Assembly (NCBI GenBank): GCA_038323375.1
Contig: JBBQGV010000018.1
Coordinates: forward strand, 7,627-71,626
Length of the DNA stretch: 64,000 nucleotides
Direction: 5' to 3'
DNA from: JABWAJ01 sp038323375
GTDB taxonomy: Bacteria; Bacteroidota; Bacteroidia; Chitinophagales; Saprospiraceae
This document shows positions 34,983 to 43,900 of this stretch, one piece after another. Under the pieces are notes generated by a model. The model was not told the DNA's origin, made no database searches, and was given only the letters and a program-made list of their open reading frames with translations. The first letter of the stretch is position 1; each line of letters begins with the position of its first letter. The position numbers and the translations under genes are program-made.

Positions 34983-36709
34983 GAATTGCGGAGCAGCAAT
35001 TCAATAGGAACACTATTCACCGCAGGCGGCAATTGGCCGGTGCGTACGCCAAAAACTAAGGTGAACCTACCGGATAAACCTTCCGGAAAGTTTAGAACCG
35101 TGTTGGTTTCGATGGTGTCGCCAGCCTCGATTTTGCCGCGAGGCAAGACGAATATGTCGTCTAATACCAATACAGGTTTTTCCTGTACCCCGTCGAACAG
35201 CATTGCTGAAAAAGTAAGGGGCATCGTCCCCACCCCCTGCCGCACTTCAAACGGATAGGGGTTTTTTATTTGTAAAAAGATCATGGCAGATTCGCCCTGT
35301 TTTACTGAAACGGATGTGGCGGCAGGGGTGATTACCAATTTACCGGCCACCTGCAGGCTGTCGGCGCGCAGCACGTGAAACCCCTTCAACCCGTTTTTCC
35401 AGGGAATTTCCAGGGTTTTGCAGTCGCTGCATTCCCAATCGTCGTTTCCGGCAATGAAAGCGGATCGGTTGTGCAGGGCGGTTTCCCAGTCCCAGAGATC
35501 GTACTGACTTTTTCGGTACAACACATCCGTAAAGGTATAGGCGCGTTCGCCCGTGTAGAAGGCGTATTTGGAGGGATTCCGGTACGAATTCTGAAAAACC
35601 ACTGGCAAACCGCCAGCTTCTTTGTGGAGGGGATCAATCCATTTGCGGTTTTGAAACTCCGTAGGCAAAGGAATCCAGGCAGTGGCAAGCAGCAACCGGC
35701 CAATCAGAAAACCCACGACCGTAATTGCCGACAACCTGAGTATCCAACGCCGGAAAGCTTCCCGATCCAACGCATATTCGTAAGTGAGCAGCACCAGCGG
35801 AATGGCCAGCAAACCGGTCCATTGCGGTTCAGCGTGCCCTTTGAATGTTGCCCAGAAAAAAAACGCCCAAAACCCCACAATCAGGAAAAGCCACGCCCGG
35901 CGTTCCTCGCTTTTGAAATTGGAATGCCACACCGCTTTCAAAATCAGCAAAAAAAGCAGAGGATTAAACATGACCGGCTGATTGAGCAGGTAAGTGAACG
36001 TATGCTTCAATTCATAAGGATCGTCCCGGCCCGACAAATGGTAGCGGAAAGAAGGAAATTCCTGGGCATACTGCCAGTAGAGGTGCGGCATAAACAACAA
36101 ACAACCCAACAAAGAAGCCACATAAAAAGCCGGAGTACGCAGGAGGGCGCGCAAATTGGACAAAGTAACGAAGCCGATGAGCAGAATTCCGTGGTATTTG
36201 CTGTACAACAACGCGGCCATGCAAGCGCCCAGCAAAATAGTGTTCAACCACGAAGGCTGTTGCAAAAAGCGGCGGTAAAGCCAAAGGAATACAGCGCCAA
36301 AAAATAGCAACGGCGCATCGGGCGCAGCAATGAAGCCGTAGATCTGAAAAAGGGGCAATGCCGCCAGCAACGCAATCAGCACCCAGGCGTCGCGGCGCTT
36401 TGCGGGTTGCCCGGCCAATAGCCAGATAAAAAAAAATGTACCGGTTTGCAGCAATACTGCAATTAGACGAACACCCAGTTCATTCTGAAAACAGGCATAG
36501 CCCGCGCGGATCATCAGGGCGATCATCGGAGGATGGTCAAAGTAGCCCCAGTCTAAGGCTTGCGCATACATCCAGTAATACGCTTCGTCCGGATCCAGCT
36601 CCGTGAACGCGGCCTGAAAAAGGTTGAGCAGCAACCAAACGAAGAGGAATCCCACAAACACCGTTTTGGCGCTTCCGTTGGTTTCTTTGCTGCCCAATAC
36701 CTGATCCAT
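34979..36709 (-). CDS. GT39-type glycosyltransferase, last gene of the lipid A operon
   Basis: 576 residues, about 11 TM helices followed by a C-terminal soluble domain of about 160 residues. The catalytic acidic motif ELDPDEAYYWMYAQALDWGY after TM1 and DHPPMIALMIRAGY are the GT39/ArnT signature. The C-terminal part (from about 430, GKLVITPAATSVSVKQGESA) reads like a beta-sandwich, an uncommon addition. It follows the META gene by nine bases in an operon that begins with lpxD, which suggests modification of lipid A or a surface glycan, but the acceptor is not readable. Confidence 0.86.
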   Translation of the reverse strand: MDQVLGSKETNGSAKTVFVGFLFVWLLLNLFQAAFTELDPDEAYYWMYAQALDWGYFDHPPMIALMIRAGYACFQNELGVRLIAVLLQTGTFFFIWLLAGQPAKRRDAWVLIALLAALPLFQIYGFIAAPDAPLLFFGAVFLWLYRRFLQQPSWLNTILLGACMAALLYSKYHGILLIGFVTLSNLRALLRTPAFYVASLLGCLLFMPHLYWQYAQEFPSFRYHLSGRDDPYELKHTFTYLLNQPVMFNPLLFLLILKAVWHSNFKSEERRAWLFLIVGFWAFFFWATFKGHAEPQWTGLLAIPLVLLTYEYALDREAFRRWILRLSAITVVGFLIGRLLLATAWIPLPTEFQNRKWIDPLHKEAGGLPVVFQNSYRNPSKYAFYTGERAYTFTDVLYRKSQYDLWDWETALHNRSAFIAGNDDWECSDCKTLEIPWKNGLKGFHVLRADSLQVAGKLVITPAATSVSVKQGESAMIFLQIKNPYPFEVRQGVGTMPLTFSAMLFDGVQEKPVLVLDDIFVLPRGKIEAGDTIETNTVLNFPEGLSGRFTLVFGVRTGQLPPAVNSVPIELLLRNS

Positions 36710-36718
36710 ATCGTCTGT

Positions 36719-37258
36719 CTATTGCGTTACTTTCACTTTTGGTGCGTTTCTGTCATCCGATTCGGCATCCCTGGCGATGTATAGCATTTTTGCATTGTCG
36801 GATGAGAGTTCAAGGCGGCGATGGTCGGCGCTGAGTGTATAGGATTTCATCTCAGTGATCATTTCCTTAATATACCTTTCCTGTGTCATCAATCCCTTAC
36901 AGACCCGGGAGGAAAACGTCAGGTTATTGCCAAACCGAATCGTACCGGTTGAGTCAACGACACAGGAACCCCGAAAATCGTTACACCCAAAAGATCCAAT
37001 TGCTTCGTCGAATTTTAAATCAAGAAGAATACTCACGGAGTCCGCGCCAGCTAATCGTTGCTCCGTACCATCTTTCGTATAGGTAAGTAAGCGCCAGCTC
37101 CTCAATTCTACCGGAAGCTTCGGCCTGTTCTTGATAGAATCCGGAATAACAGGCGCGGGTTCCGATTGTCCTTGCACCACTTCCGGTTTTTCCGAACCGC
37201 CACAATTCCAAAGCAATACAGTCAGCGCCAATGCGCCCAAAACAAGCAATCTTGTCAT
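36719..37258 (-). CDS. META domain lipoprotein (HslJ-like)
   Basis: 179 residues. The signal has the lipobox LLWNCGG. The META domain (about 50-160) has GSFGCNDFRGSCVVD, the conserved GCN-x-x-x-G, and a final TLSADHRRLELSSDNAKMLY. HslJ-like proteins are outer-membrane-associated and linked to heat or novobiocin response in E. coli (family knowledge). Sixth gene of the lpx operon, 22 bases after the DUF3298 gene. Confidence 0.87.
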   Translation of the reverse strand: MTRLLVLGALALTVLLWNCGGSEKPEVVQGQSEPAPVIPDSIKNRPKLPVELRSWRLLTYTKDGTEQRLAGADSVSILLDLKFDEAIGSFGCNDFRGSCVVDSTGTIRFGNNLTFSSRVCKGLMTQERYIKEMITEMKSYTLSADHRRLELSSDNAKMLYIARDAESDDRNAPKVKVTQ

Positions 37259-37280
37259 GATTTACAGTCTATTTTAAACT

Positions 37281-38102
37281 TCAAAAAATTCTGTTTTTAT
37301 AAAGGATCCCATCCAATTCTGAAAATGGAATGGTAAACTCGGTAGCCCCCACCACATAAGGCGCCACGTCGTAATTGTTGTAATAAAAATACAGGCCGCT
37401 GTCAAGCAGCGCAAAATTCTCGGGCAAAGCGAACGATTCTCCCCAAAAAAAACCGGCGTCATTCAGGCTTTGCTTCGGGCTTAATCCATGTGCCCTGCGA
37501 AAATGTTTTTCGGCAATGGTTTCCAGGCGCGGTACGCTGTTGATAAAATCTCTCAGATCGAGCTTAAACCCGGTCATTTTATCCAGCACCAGCAGTGTTG
37601 TAAAGGAATTGGGGTGCGCGCCTCCCGTATTGGAATACGTGGCATACTTCAAAGAAATTAATTTAGGCGATTGGAACAAGATACTGGTTGCTGTTTCAAC
37701 CTCCCAGGGAATATCGTAAACCGGATTATCTTTCCGAAGCGATTCGTAATCTCCGATAAACCGCTCTGCAACTTCATTGAGCGGAATGCGAAACTCCTTC
37801 TCCTCCACCGCATAAACCGCTAAAGATGCTTTCAGGAAGTGCATCAGGGTATCGTTGATGGCCTGGCGCACCGAGTCCGAGCCGCCTGTTGCCAAAAAAT
37901 AACTTGCCTCAACCGTGGCGCAACTAACCGTATCGGATTTGCAATTGAGGGATTGTTTTTTAAAATTTTGGGATTCGAAGATCAGGGCGCCAGCCGAAAT
38001 CTCCATTTTTTCAGTCTGCTCGGGATTGTTTTGGGTACATGCGCCGGCGATCAAAAGGCAGGTTAAAAGGAACGCCGCAGGGATGATGACTGATTTTCTC
38101 AT
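37281..38102 (-). CDS. DUF3298 domain lipoprotein (RsiV-like)
   Basis: 273 residues. The signal ends LIAGACTQN (lipobox). The N-terminal half resembles DUF4163 (AGALIFESQNFKKQ, then SYFLATGGSDSVRQAIND) and the C-terminal half is DUF3298 (KYATYSNTGGAHPNSFTTLL, KLDLRDFI, ENFALLDSGLYFYYNNYDVA). This pair is found in the extracellular part of RsiV, which binds lysozyme; here it is a stand-alone lipoprotein. ATG overlaps the preceding ABC gene stop by four bases. Confidence 0.88.
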   Translation of the reverse strand: MRKSVIIPAAFLLTCLLIAGACTQNNPEQTEKMEISAGALIFESQNFKKQSLNCKSDTVSCATVEASYFLATGGSDSVRQAINDTLMHFLKASLAVYAVEEKEFRIPLNEVAERFIGDYESLRKDNPVYDIPWEVETATSILFQSPKLISLKYATYSNTGGAHPNSFTTLLVLDKMTGFKLDLRDFINSVPRLETIAEKHFRRAHGLSPKQSLNDAGFFWGESFALPENFALLDSGLYFYYNNYDVAPYVVGATEFTIPFSELDGILYKNRIF

Positions 38103-38743
38103 GTTGCAATGTTTTTGGTTTTGCTTTTGTACTGAAGAATGTCAATAGACTCTGTACAAAAAGCGTAATCTTCCTCCACATTAGATGCCACAACAACGAG
38201 TCTGTCGCCCGCAAATTGTCCAATTAGGTCAAGATACCAAGCACCGCCTTGCCGGTCGAGGTTACTCGTGGGTTCATCCAGCAGCAGCAGGGGCGTTTCG
38301 GAACAAATGGCCAGTGCCAGTTTCAGGCGCTGTTTCATGCCGGAAGAAAAAAAACGAACCGGCTTGTTTGCAGCACTTTCTGGAAACCCCAACACCCCAA
38401 CGAGGTCTTTGGGCTGCAATCCGGCAGCAAATTTCCGGAAACGGTGGTGAAATTGCAAAGCTTCCAGCAGCGTAAATTCTTCGATCAGCTCGATGTAAGG
38501 CGCGGCATAGGAAAGGTACTGCCAAGCTTCGTTGGGGTTTAAAGACTTTTTTTGATGAGCAAACGAGGCTTGCCCTTTGGTGGGTGAAAGGTGCCCCGAC
38601 AAGATGCGCAACAGCGTTGATTTTCCGGATCCGTTGGGGCCTGTAACGGCATAGCGCCCCGGTGCCTCAAACATCAGGTCAACATCGCGAAGCACCCATT
38701 CCCTGCGGTAGCGCTTGCTCACCCTGCTCAGTTCAATCTTCAT
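38099..38743 (-). CDS. ABC transporter ATP-binding protein without a permease
   Basis: 214 residues. Walker A GPNGSGKSTLLRILSG, signature FFSSGMKQRLKLALAI (a variant of LSGGQ), Walker B LLLLDEPTSNLD. The small size and LRILSGHLSPTKG style resemble CcmA-type or lipid-exporter ATPases. The chosen ATG (38741-38743, MKIELSRVSK) lies inside the end of lpxA (11-base overlap); a longer reading would add 23 residues from within lpxA. No permease gene is next to it, so its membrane partner is elsewhere. Confidence 0.88.
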   Translation of the reverse strand: MKIELSRVSKRYRREWVLRDVDLMFEAPGRYAVTGPNGSGKSTLLRILSGHLSPTKGQASFAHQKKSLNPNEAWQYLSYAAPYIELIEEFTLLEALQFHHRFRKFAAGLQPKDLVGVLGFPESAANKPVRFFSSGMKQRLKLALAICSETPLLLLDEPTSNLDRQGGAWYLDLIGQFAGDRLVVVASNVEEDYAFCTESIDILQYKSKTKNIAT

Positions 38744-39692
38744 TGACGCTGGAGCCGTTGAGTCCCCGAAAACCCCGCATGATTCCCTTGTCGTTGCTGA
38801 ATTTTTTGACAAATTTCAGGATATTGTCCCGTTCTTCCGAGGGGCTGAATTCATTCTCAATGATTTCAAGCGCCTGATCCATTTTGTAATTAGAGACGTA
38901 GAGCCGGCGGTAAATCTCGTGGATAAGGTGGATCTGGCTTTCGTTGAACTTTCTGCGCGTTAACCCGACCGAGTTCACGCCCACATAAGAAAGCGGTTCG
39001 CGGGCAGCCTTCACATAAGGCGGCACGTTTTTGCGCACCAAAGACCCCCCGGCTACAAAGCTGTGCTGGCCGATGCACATGAACTGCTGCACGGCAACCA
39101 GCCCCTCCAGAATTGCCCAGTCTTCGATGACAACATGGCCGGCTAAGGTCACATTGTTCGCTAAGATAACATGGTCGCCAATGAGGCAATCGTGGGCAAC
39201 GTGCGCATAAGCCATCAGCAAGCAATCGCTGCCAACCACCGTTTTCCAGGCTTCTTTCGTCCCCCGGTTCACGGTAACGTATTCCCGGATCGTGGTGCGG
39301 TCGCCAATCTCGGCAGTCGTTTTTTCCCCGGCAAACTTGAGGTCTTGCGGTATTCCGGCAATGACGGCACCGGGAAAAATTTCGCAGGATTTCCCGATTC
39401 GGGCGCCTTCGAAGACCGTAACATTAGAGCCAATCCAGGTGTCGTCGCCAATTTCGGCCGTATTGCTTTCTACTTCATATTTCAGGTTATGCGGAACCCC
39501 CGCTATAATGGAATTGGGCATAATTTTGCACCTTTTTCCGATTCGTGCGCCTTCATAGATGGTCACGTTGGAAGCAATCCAGGTTCCATCGCCGATAACT
39601 ACATCTTTGTCAATGTAGCAGAAGGGGCCGATTTCGACATTTTCACCGATCTGCGCCCCGGCGTGTATTACAGAGTGTTTTCTGAAATCCAT
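38733..39692 (-). CDS. lpxA: UDP-N-acetylglucosamine acyltransferase with an internal tandem duplication
   Basis: Transfers 3-hydroxyacyl from ACP to UDP-GlcNAc, the first step of lipid A synthesis; cytosolic trimer of left-handed beta-helices. 319 residues instead of about 262. Residues 33-80 (IGDGTWIASNVTIYEGARIG on) and 81-128 (IGDDTWIGSNVTVFEGARIG on) are two 48-residue copies, 30 of 48 identical; normal LpxA has one. The catalytic His in AYAHVAHDCLIGDHV and the C-terminal GLTRRKFNESQIHLIHEIYR helices are present. It follows lpxC/fabZ by four bases and overlaps the ABC gene. Confidence 0.95.
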   Translation of the reverse strand: MDFRKHSVIHAGAQIGENVEIGPFCYIDKDVVIGDGTWIASNVTIYEGARIGKRCKIMPNSIIAGVPHNLKYEVESNTAEIGDDTWIGSNVTVFEGARIGKSCEIFPGAVIAGIPQDLKFAGEKTTAEIGDRTTIREYVTVNRGTKEAWKTVVGSDCLLMAYAHVAHDCLIGDHVILANNVTLAGHVVIEDWAILEGLVAVQQFMCIGQHSFVAGGSLVRKNVPPYVKAAREPLSYVGVNSVGLTRRKFNESQIHLIHEIYRRLYVSNYKMDQALEIIENEFSPSEERDNILKFVKKFSNDKGIMRGFRGLNGSSVNED

Positions 39693-39696
39693 GATA

Positions 39697-41082
39697 TTAA
39701 GATCGTCTGACCATTTGTGCCGTTAATTCTGCTTCTGATACAATTCTGTTGCCAACGTATGCTGTGCCCAGCATCTGGCAAATACCGCGCCGCATGGGAG
39801 CAACCATTTCCAATTTGAACAAAATGGTATCGCCAGGTAAGACTTTATACCTGAACTTGACATTCTCTATTTTCAAAAAGTAGGTGTCCCAGTTGCCGGG
39901 ATCTTCCACGGTTGAAAGCGCCAGGATGCCGCCGGTTTGAGCCATTGCTTCCACCTGCAACACACCGGGCATGACCGGGTTGTTCGGGAAATGTCCCTGA
40001 AAAAATTGCTCATTGAACGTTACATTTTTTACGCCAACGATGTAGTTTTCCGACATTTCAATAATCTTGTCTACCAGCAAAAAAGGGTAGCGATGGGGTA
40101 GCCATTGTGCGATTTTTACGGAATCGAACAAGGGCGCTTTATCAGGATCGTAAACCGGTTTACCTTTCAGTTTGCGTTGCTCCTGAAACTGTTTTTTGAG
40201 CAGTTTCGCGAATTCCACATTGGCTTTATGCCCTGGCTTGATGGCTACAATTTTACCTTTTATAGGGTGTCCCATCAGCGCCAGATCCCCGATTACATCC
40301 AAAAGTTTGTGGCGTGCCGGTTCGTTTTTAAAACGCAGATCAAGTGTGTTGAGGATCCCTTCCCGCACTTTCACACTCTTTTTGTTGATTTTCAAGGCCA
40401 ATTCGTCCAAAAAGACTTGCTCCACGCTTTTGTCCACAATGACGATGGCATTGTCTAAGTCGCCACCCCGAATAAGGTTTTGTTGAAAAAGCACTTCCAA
40501 CTCATGCAAAAAAACAAAAGTCCGGCAGGGTGCAATTTCTTTTTCGTAGTCGTTGAGATCCGTGAGCTGGGCGTATTGCTGCCCAAGTACGTCCGAATTG
40601 AAATCAATGAGCGTAATGACCTCAAAATGGTCACTGGGCAGGGCCATCAATTCCGTTCCGGTACTTTCGTCCCGATAGGTCACGGGCTGCGTAATTTCGA
40701 AGTATTCCCTTTCTGCTTCCTGCTCCTCGATGCCTGCCTGGCGCAGCGCCTCCACAAACGGTAGCGCGCTGCCGTCGAGGATGGGCACTTCGGAACCGTC
40801 GAGTTGAATCAGTACATTGTCAATCTGCATGCCCACCAGCGCGGAAAGCGCGTGTTCGATGGTGCTGATCTGTACCTGCTCAAATTTGATGGTCGTGCCG
40901 CGTTGCGTGGAAACCACCCGGTTAACGTCTGCGTTGAAAACCGGCTTGCCCTCGATGTCTGTCCGCTGAAACTTGTAGCCGTGATCCGCCGGCGCTGGCT
41001 GAAAGGTCAGGGTTACCGGTTGCCCGGTATGCAACCCTACTCCTTTAAGCGATGCCGGTTGTTTGATCGTACGCTGCTTCAT
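39697..41082 (-). CDS. lpxC-fabZ: Bifunctional LpxC deacetylase / FabZ dehydratase
   Basis: 461 residues, the fusion typical of Bacteroidota. LpxC (about 1-300): KQRTIKQPASLKGVGLHTGQ, STIEHALSALVGMQIDN with a zinc His, and NEPARHKLLDVIGDLAL with the second His and Asp. It removes acetyl from UDP-3-O-acyl-GlcNAc, the committed lipid A step. FabZ (about 315-461): LPHRYPFLLVDKIIE and QGHFPNNPVMPGVLQVEAMA, with the active His and Glu; it dehydrates 3-hydroxyacyl-ACP. The ATG at 41080-41082 gives the right N-terminus; 46 upstream codons are not used. 98 bases after lpxD. Confidence 0.96.
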   Translation of the reverse strand: MKQRTIKQPASLKGVGLHTGQPVTLTFQPAPADHGYKFQRTDIEGKPVFNADVNRVVSTQRGTTIKFEQVQISTIEHALSALVGMQIDNVLIQLDGSEVPILDGSALPFVEALRQAGIEEQEAEREYFEITQPVTYRDESTGTELMALPSDHFEVITLIDFNSDVLGQQYAQLTDLNDYEKEIAPCRTFVFLHELEVLFQQNLIRGGDLDNAIVIVDKSVEQVFLDELALKINKKSVKVREGILNTLDLRFKNEPARHKLLDVIGDLALMGHPIKGKIVAIKPGHKANVEFAKLLKKQFQEQRKLKGKPVYDPDKAPLFDSVKIAQWLPHRYPFLLVDKIIEMSENYIVGVKNVTFNEQFFQGHFPNNPVMPGVLQVEAMAQTGGILALSTVEDPGNWDTYFLKIENVKFRYKVLPGDTILFKLEMVAPMRRGICQMLGTAYVGNRIVSEAELTAQMVRRS

Positions 41083-41180
41083 ATCCAATAAAAATATTGT
41101 CGCTCGAAAAAAATTGCTGCAAAGATATGTTATTGATCCGGGAATAGATTTGAGAAATTTCAAGTCTTGAAAATACCTGA

Positions 41181-42230
41181 CTATTGATCCGGTATGCGTT
41201 TCCCTTCGGGGTTGATCCATTTTTCAATTTGCTCCAACCGCCTGACGAGGTTGGGCAATTTTCTAAAAAAAACAAAAGCCCGCATGTACTCGCTGTGGCG
41301 AATGGCCGGATAGCCGGAAATGGCCGTCCCCGGTTCTTTGATGGAGCCGGTAACGCCACTTTGCCCCTGCATCTGGGTGCCGTCGGCAATGGTCAGGTGT
41401 CCGCCAATGCCCACTTGCCCGCCAATGCGGCAGGATTTGCCAATTTTTGTGCTGCCGGCAATGCCCGTTTGGGCGGCAATCACGGTATTTTCTCCGATTT
41501 CCACATTGTGCGCGATCTGGATCAGGTTGTCCAATTTTACGCCCCGCCGGATGATGGTAGACCCCATGGTGGCGCGGTCAATGGTTGTATTGGCACCGAT
41601 TTCCACATGGTCTTCAATGCACACATTCCCCACCTGCGCGATTTTGTTGTACGTGCCATCGGGCTGCGGCGCAAACCCAAACCCGTCGGCACCAATGACC
41701 ACATTGGGGTGGATGATGCAGTGGTCGCCGATGACGCATTCGTGCATGATGCGCACCCCCGGGTAGATGAATGCCTGGCGCCCGATTTTTGCATTTTTGC
41801 CAATATAGACCTGCGAACTGATGTAGCTGTTTTCGCCAATGCCGGCACCTGCTTCCACGATGCTGAACGGGCCGACGGAAACGCCTTCCCCCAGTTGCGC
41901 ATCGGCGTGTACCTGCGCATGCGGAGAAATGCCGCTGGGCGTTGAGTCATTGCCCCCGAAATTGCTGAGCAAGACGCCAACGGCAAGGTACACATCGGCT
42001 ACCCGAATCATGGTGGCGCTAACGGGCTTTTTCGGTTGGAATGCCTGATGGACTAAAATAATGGAAGCCGTCGTGGTATAAGCGTATTCTTCATACTTCG
42101 GATTGCCGAGGAAAGTGATAGTTCCTACCCCACCTTCTTCAATCTTGGATGGGCGGCTGACCTGAATTTCAGGGTCTCCTTCTACCACGCCGTTTAATAG
42201 TGCTGCTAATTCTCTGGCCGACAGTTGCAT
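41181..42230 (-). CDS. lpxD: UDP-3-O-(3-hydroxyacyl)glucosamine N-acyltransferase
   Basis: 349 residues, full length. Adds the second 3-hydroxyacyl chain in lipid A synthesis. N-terminal uridine-binding domain (GDPEIQVSRPSKIEEGGVGT, ITFLGNPKYEEYAYTT), then the left-handed beta-helix with hexapeptide repeats (IGENSYISSQVYIGKNAKIG), the catalytic His near VIGADGFGF and a C-terminal helix (MRAFVFFRKLPNLVRRLEQI). First gene of a seven-gene operon running to the GT39 gene at 34979. Upstream, GATTTGAGGATTTGAAGATT words lie at about 42250-42285. Confidence 0.96.
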   Translation of the reverse strand: MQLSARELAALLNGVVEGDPEIQVSRPSKIEEGGVGTITFLGNPKYEEYAYTTTASIILVHQAFQPKKPVSATMIRVADVYLAVGVLLSNFGGNDSTPSGISPHAQVHADAQLGEGVSVGPFSIVEAGAGIGENSYISSQVYIGKNAKIGRQAFIYPGVRIMHECVIGDHCIIHPNVVIGADGFGFAPQPDGTYNKIAQVGNVCIEDHVEIGANTTIDRATMGSTIIRRGVKLDNLIQIAHNVEIGENTVIAAQTGIAGSTKIGKSCRIGGQVGIGGHLTIADGTQMQGQSGVTGSIKEPGTAISGYPAIRHSEYMRAFVFFRKLPNLVRRLEQIEKWINPEGKRIPDQ

Positions 42231-42362
42231 GGTGCAAAGGTAGGAAAATTTGAAGATTTGAGGATTTGAAGATTTGAGGATGGAGACTAACAGCGCGTGG
42301 GAAAGGACATTGTTGTTAATGCCCTATCCCGCCGAGTCAGGATAAGTTGTGGTAAAAACCCC

Positions 42363-43793
42363 TCAAAACACCAGCGGCAGAAACAACTTCGCTGCCAGCG
42401 CCACCACCACAATCGAAATCACATCCAACCACCAGCCCGCTTTCACCATATCGCCTATTTTCAGGTGGCCGCTCGCAAAGGCAATGGCGTTGGGCGGAGT
42501 GGCCATCGGCAGCATGAAACCGCAACTGGCCGCCAGCGTCACCGGAATGCAGAGGACGAGCGGATCTATGCCCGTGCCGACAGCAATACCACCAATTACA
42601 GGCAGCAAAATCGTGACGAGCGCAACATTTGACATCACTTCCGAGATAAAAACCGTGACCGCCGCCAGCGCCAGCATCACCCAGAAACTGTAATCGCTCA
42701 CCCCGGCAAATTGCTGGCCAACGAGGTTGATGATGCCCGTGTATTCCAAAGCATTGGCTAAGCTCAACCCCCCGCCAAACAGCAGCAGGATGCCCCAGGG
42801 CAGTTTTTGCGTATCGTTCCAAACCAGCACAGTAAGCCCTTTCCGGCCAAGCGGAATGACGAACAGGGCCACGGCTGCTATCAGGGCAATACTCGCGTCG
42901 GAAAGCCCGGGAAGTAGTTTGCTGATGAAGGCACGGAACATCCAGGCTAAGGCCGTCAGGACAAACACCAATAAGGTGCGCTTTTCTTCCTGCGACATGC
43001 GGCCAAGCGCATCTATTTCGTGGTTAATGATCGCAGCCGCATTGTGGAATTTGCCGAGGCGGTTGGGGAAAATGAGTTTGACCATGATCACATAACCCAC
43101 CAGAATCAAAAACAGCGCGATGGGAAATGAAAAAATCATCCATTGCGCAAAGCTGACTTCGTAGTTGAATGCTTTTTGCATATAAGCCGTAAACACAAGA
43201 TTCGGCGGGGTTCCCACAATCGTGGCCATGCCGCCGAGCGTGGCGGAATAAGCAATGGCAAGCATCATACACACCGCAAAATTGCGGGTTTGCGCCGGGG
43301 AGTAGCCGTGTTCTTCGGCGGTCAGCAGGTTGATGACCGACAGCGCAATGGGCAGCATCATCACCGTAGTGGCCGTATTGCTGATCCACATGCTGATGAA
43401 AGCCGTGGCCAGCATGAACCCCAAAATGATGCCGTTGGCGTTCGTGCCGGTCATGCGCACAATGTTGAGCGCAATGCGTTTGTGCAACCCCCATTTCTCC
43501 ATCGCCAAAGCGATCATGAACCCGCCCATGAACAGAAAAACAATGGGGTCGCCGTAAGGCTTCGCCGCCGCTTCCAAGTTCAAATCCTTGATGCCCAACA
43601 ACGGCAGGCAAATCAAAGGCAACAAGGCGGTGACCGCCAGAGCCGTCGCTTCGGTGATCCACCAGGTGAGCATCCAGACCGTCATGGCCATCACCCGCCA
43701 GGCTTCCGGGGTGAACATGGATGGTGCCGGAATACACAACAAAACGACAAAAGCCACAGGGCCGAGGAGGAGAAACAGGAGCTTGAGTTTCAT
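42363..43793 (-). CDS. DASS/SLC13-family sodium-coupled anion symporter
   Basis: 476 residues, about 11-12 TM helices. The first SNT motif is WISNTATTVMMLPIALSV (about residue 140), and the second is SNVALVTILLPVIGG (about 390), a small change from SNT. Also present are GIKDLNLEAAAKPYGDPIVF and ASCGFMLPMATPPNAIAFAS. Members import dicarboxylates, citrate or sulfate with sodium; substrate not readable. Single gene. Confidence 0.93.
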   Translation of the reverse strand: MKLKLLFLLLGPVAFVVLLCIPAPSMFTPEAWRVMAMTVWMLTWWITEATALAVTALLPLICLPLLGIKDLNLEAAAKPYGDPIVFLFMGGFMIALAMEKWGLHKRIALNIVRMTGTNANGIILGFMLATAFISMWISNTATTVMMLPIALSVINLLTAEEHGYSPAQTRNFAVCMMLAIAYSATLGGMATIVGTPPNLVFTAYMQKAFNYEVSFAQWMIFSFPIALFLILVGYVIMVKLIFPNRLGKFHNAAAIINHEIDALGRMSQEEKRTLLVFVLTALAWMFRAFISKLLPGLSDASIALIAAVALFVIPLGRKGLTVLVWNDTQKLPWGILLLFGGGLSLANALEYTGIINLVGQQFAGVSDYSFWVMLALAAVTVFISEVMSNVALVTILLPVIGGIAVGTGIDPLVLCIPVTLAASCGFMLPMATPPNAIAFASGHLKIGDMVKAGWWLDVISIVVVALAAKLFLPLVF

Positions 43794-43900
43794 GGTATGG
43801 CTGTGCGGTTGTGGTGTGCCGCCGAACTCCAGTTCGGCGGCCTGTTCACTTAACTTGGTTTTATTATTTAATTTTCGCTGAACAGCGTTCAGCGGTACAA

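Noticed and set aside
35375..36307. 310-codon plus-strand frame opposite the GT39 gene
   Set aside because: Shadow of a membrane protein; rich in Arg/Gln/Pro as expected for the antisense of TM helices.
41083..41220. Longer N-terminus for LpxC/FabZ
   Set aside because: The extra 46 codons overlap the end of lpxD and precede the conserved KQRTIKQ start.
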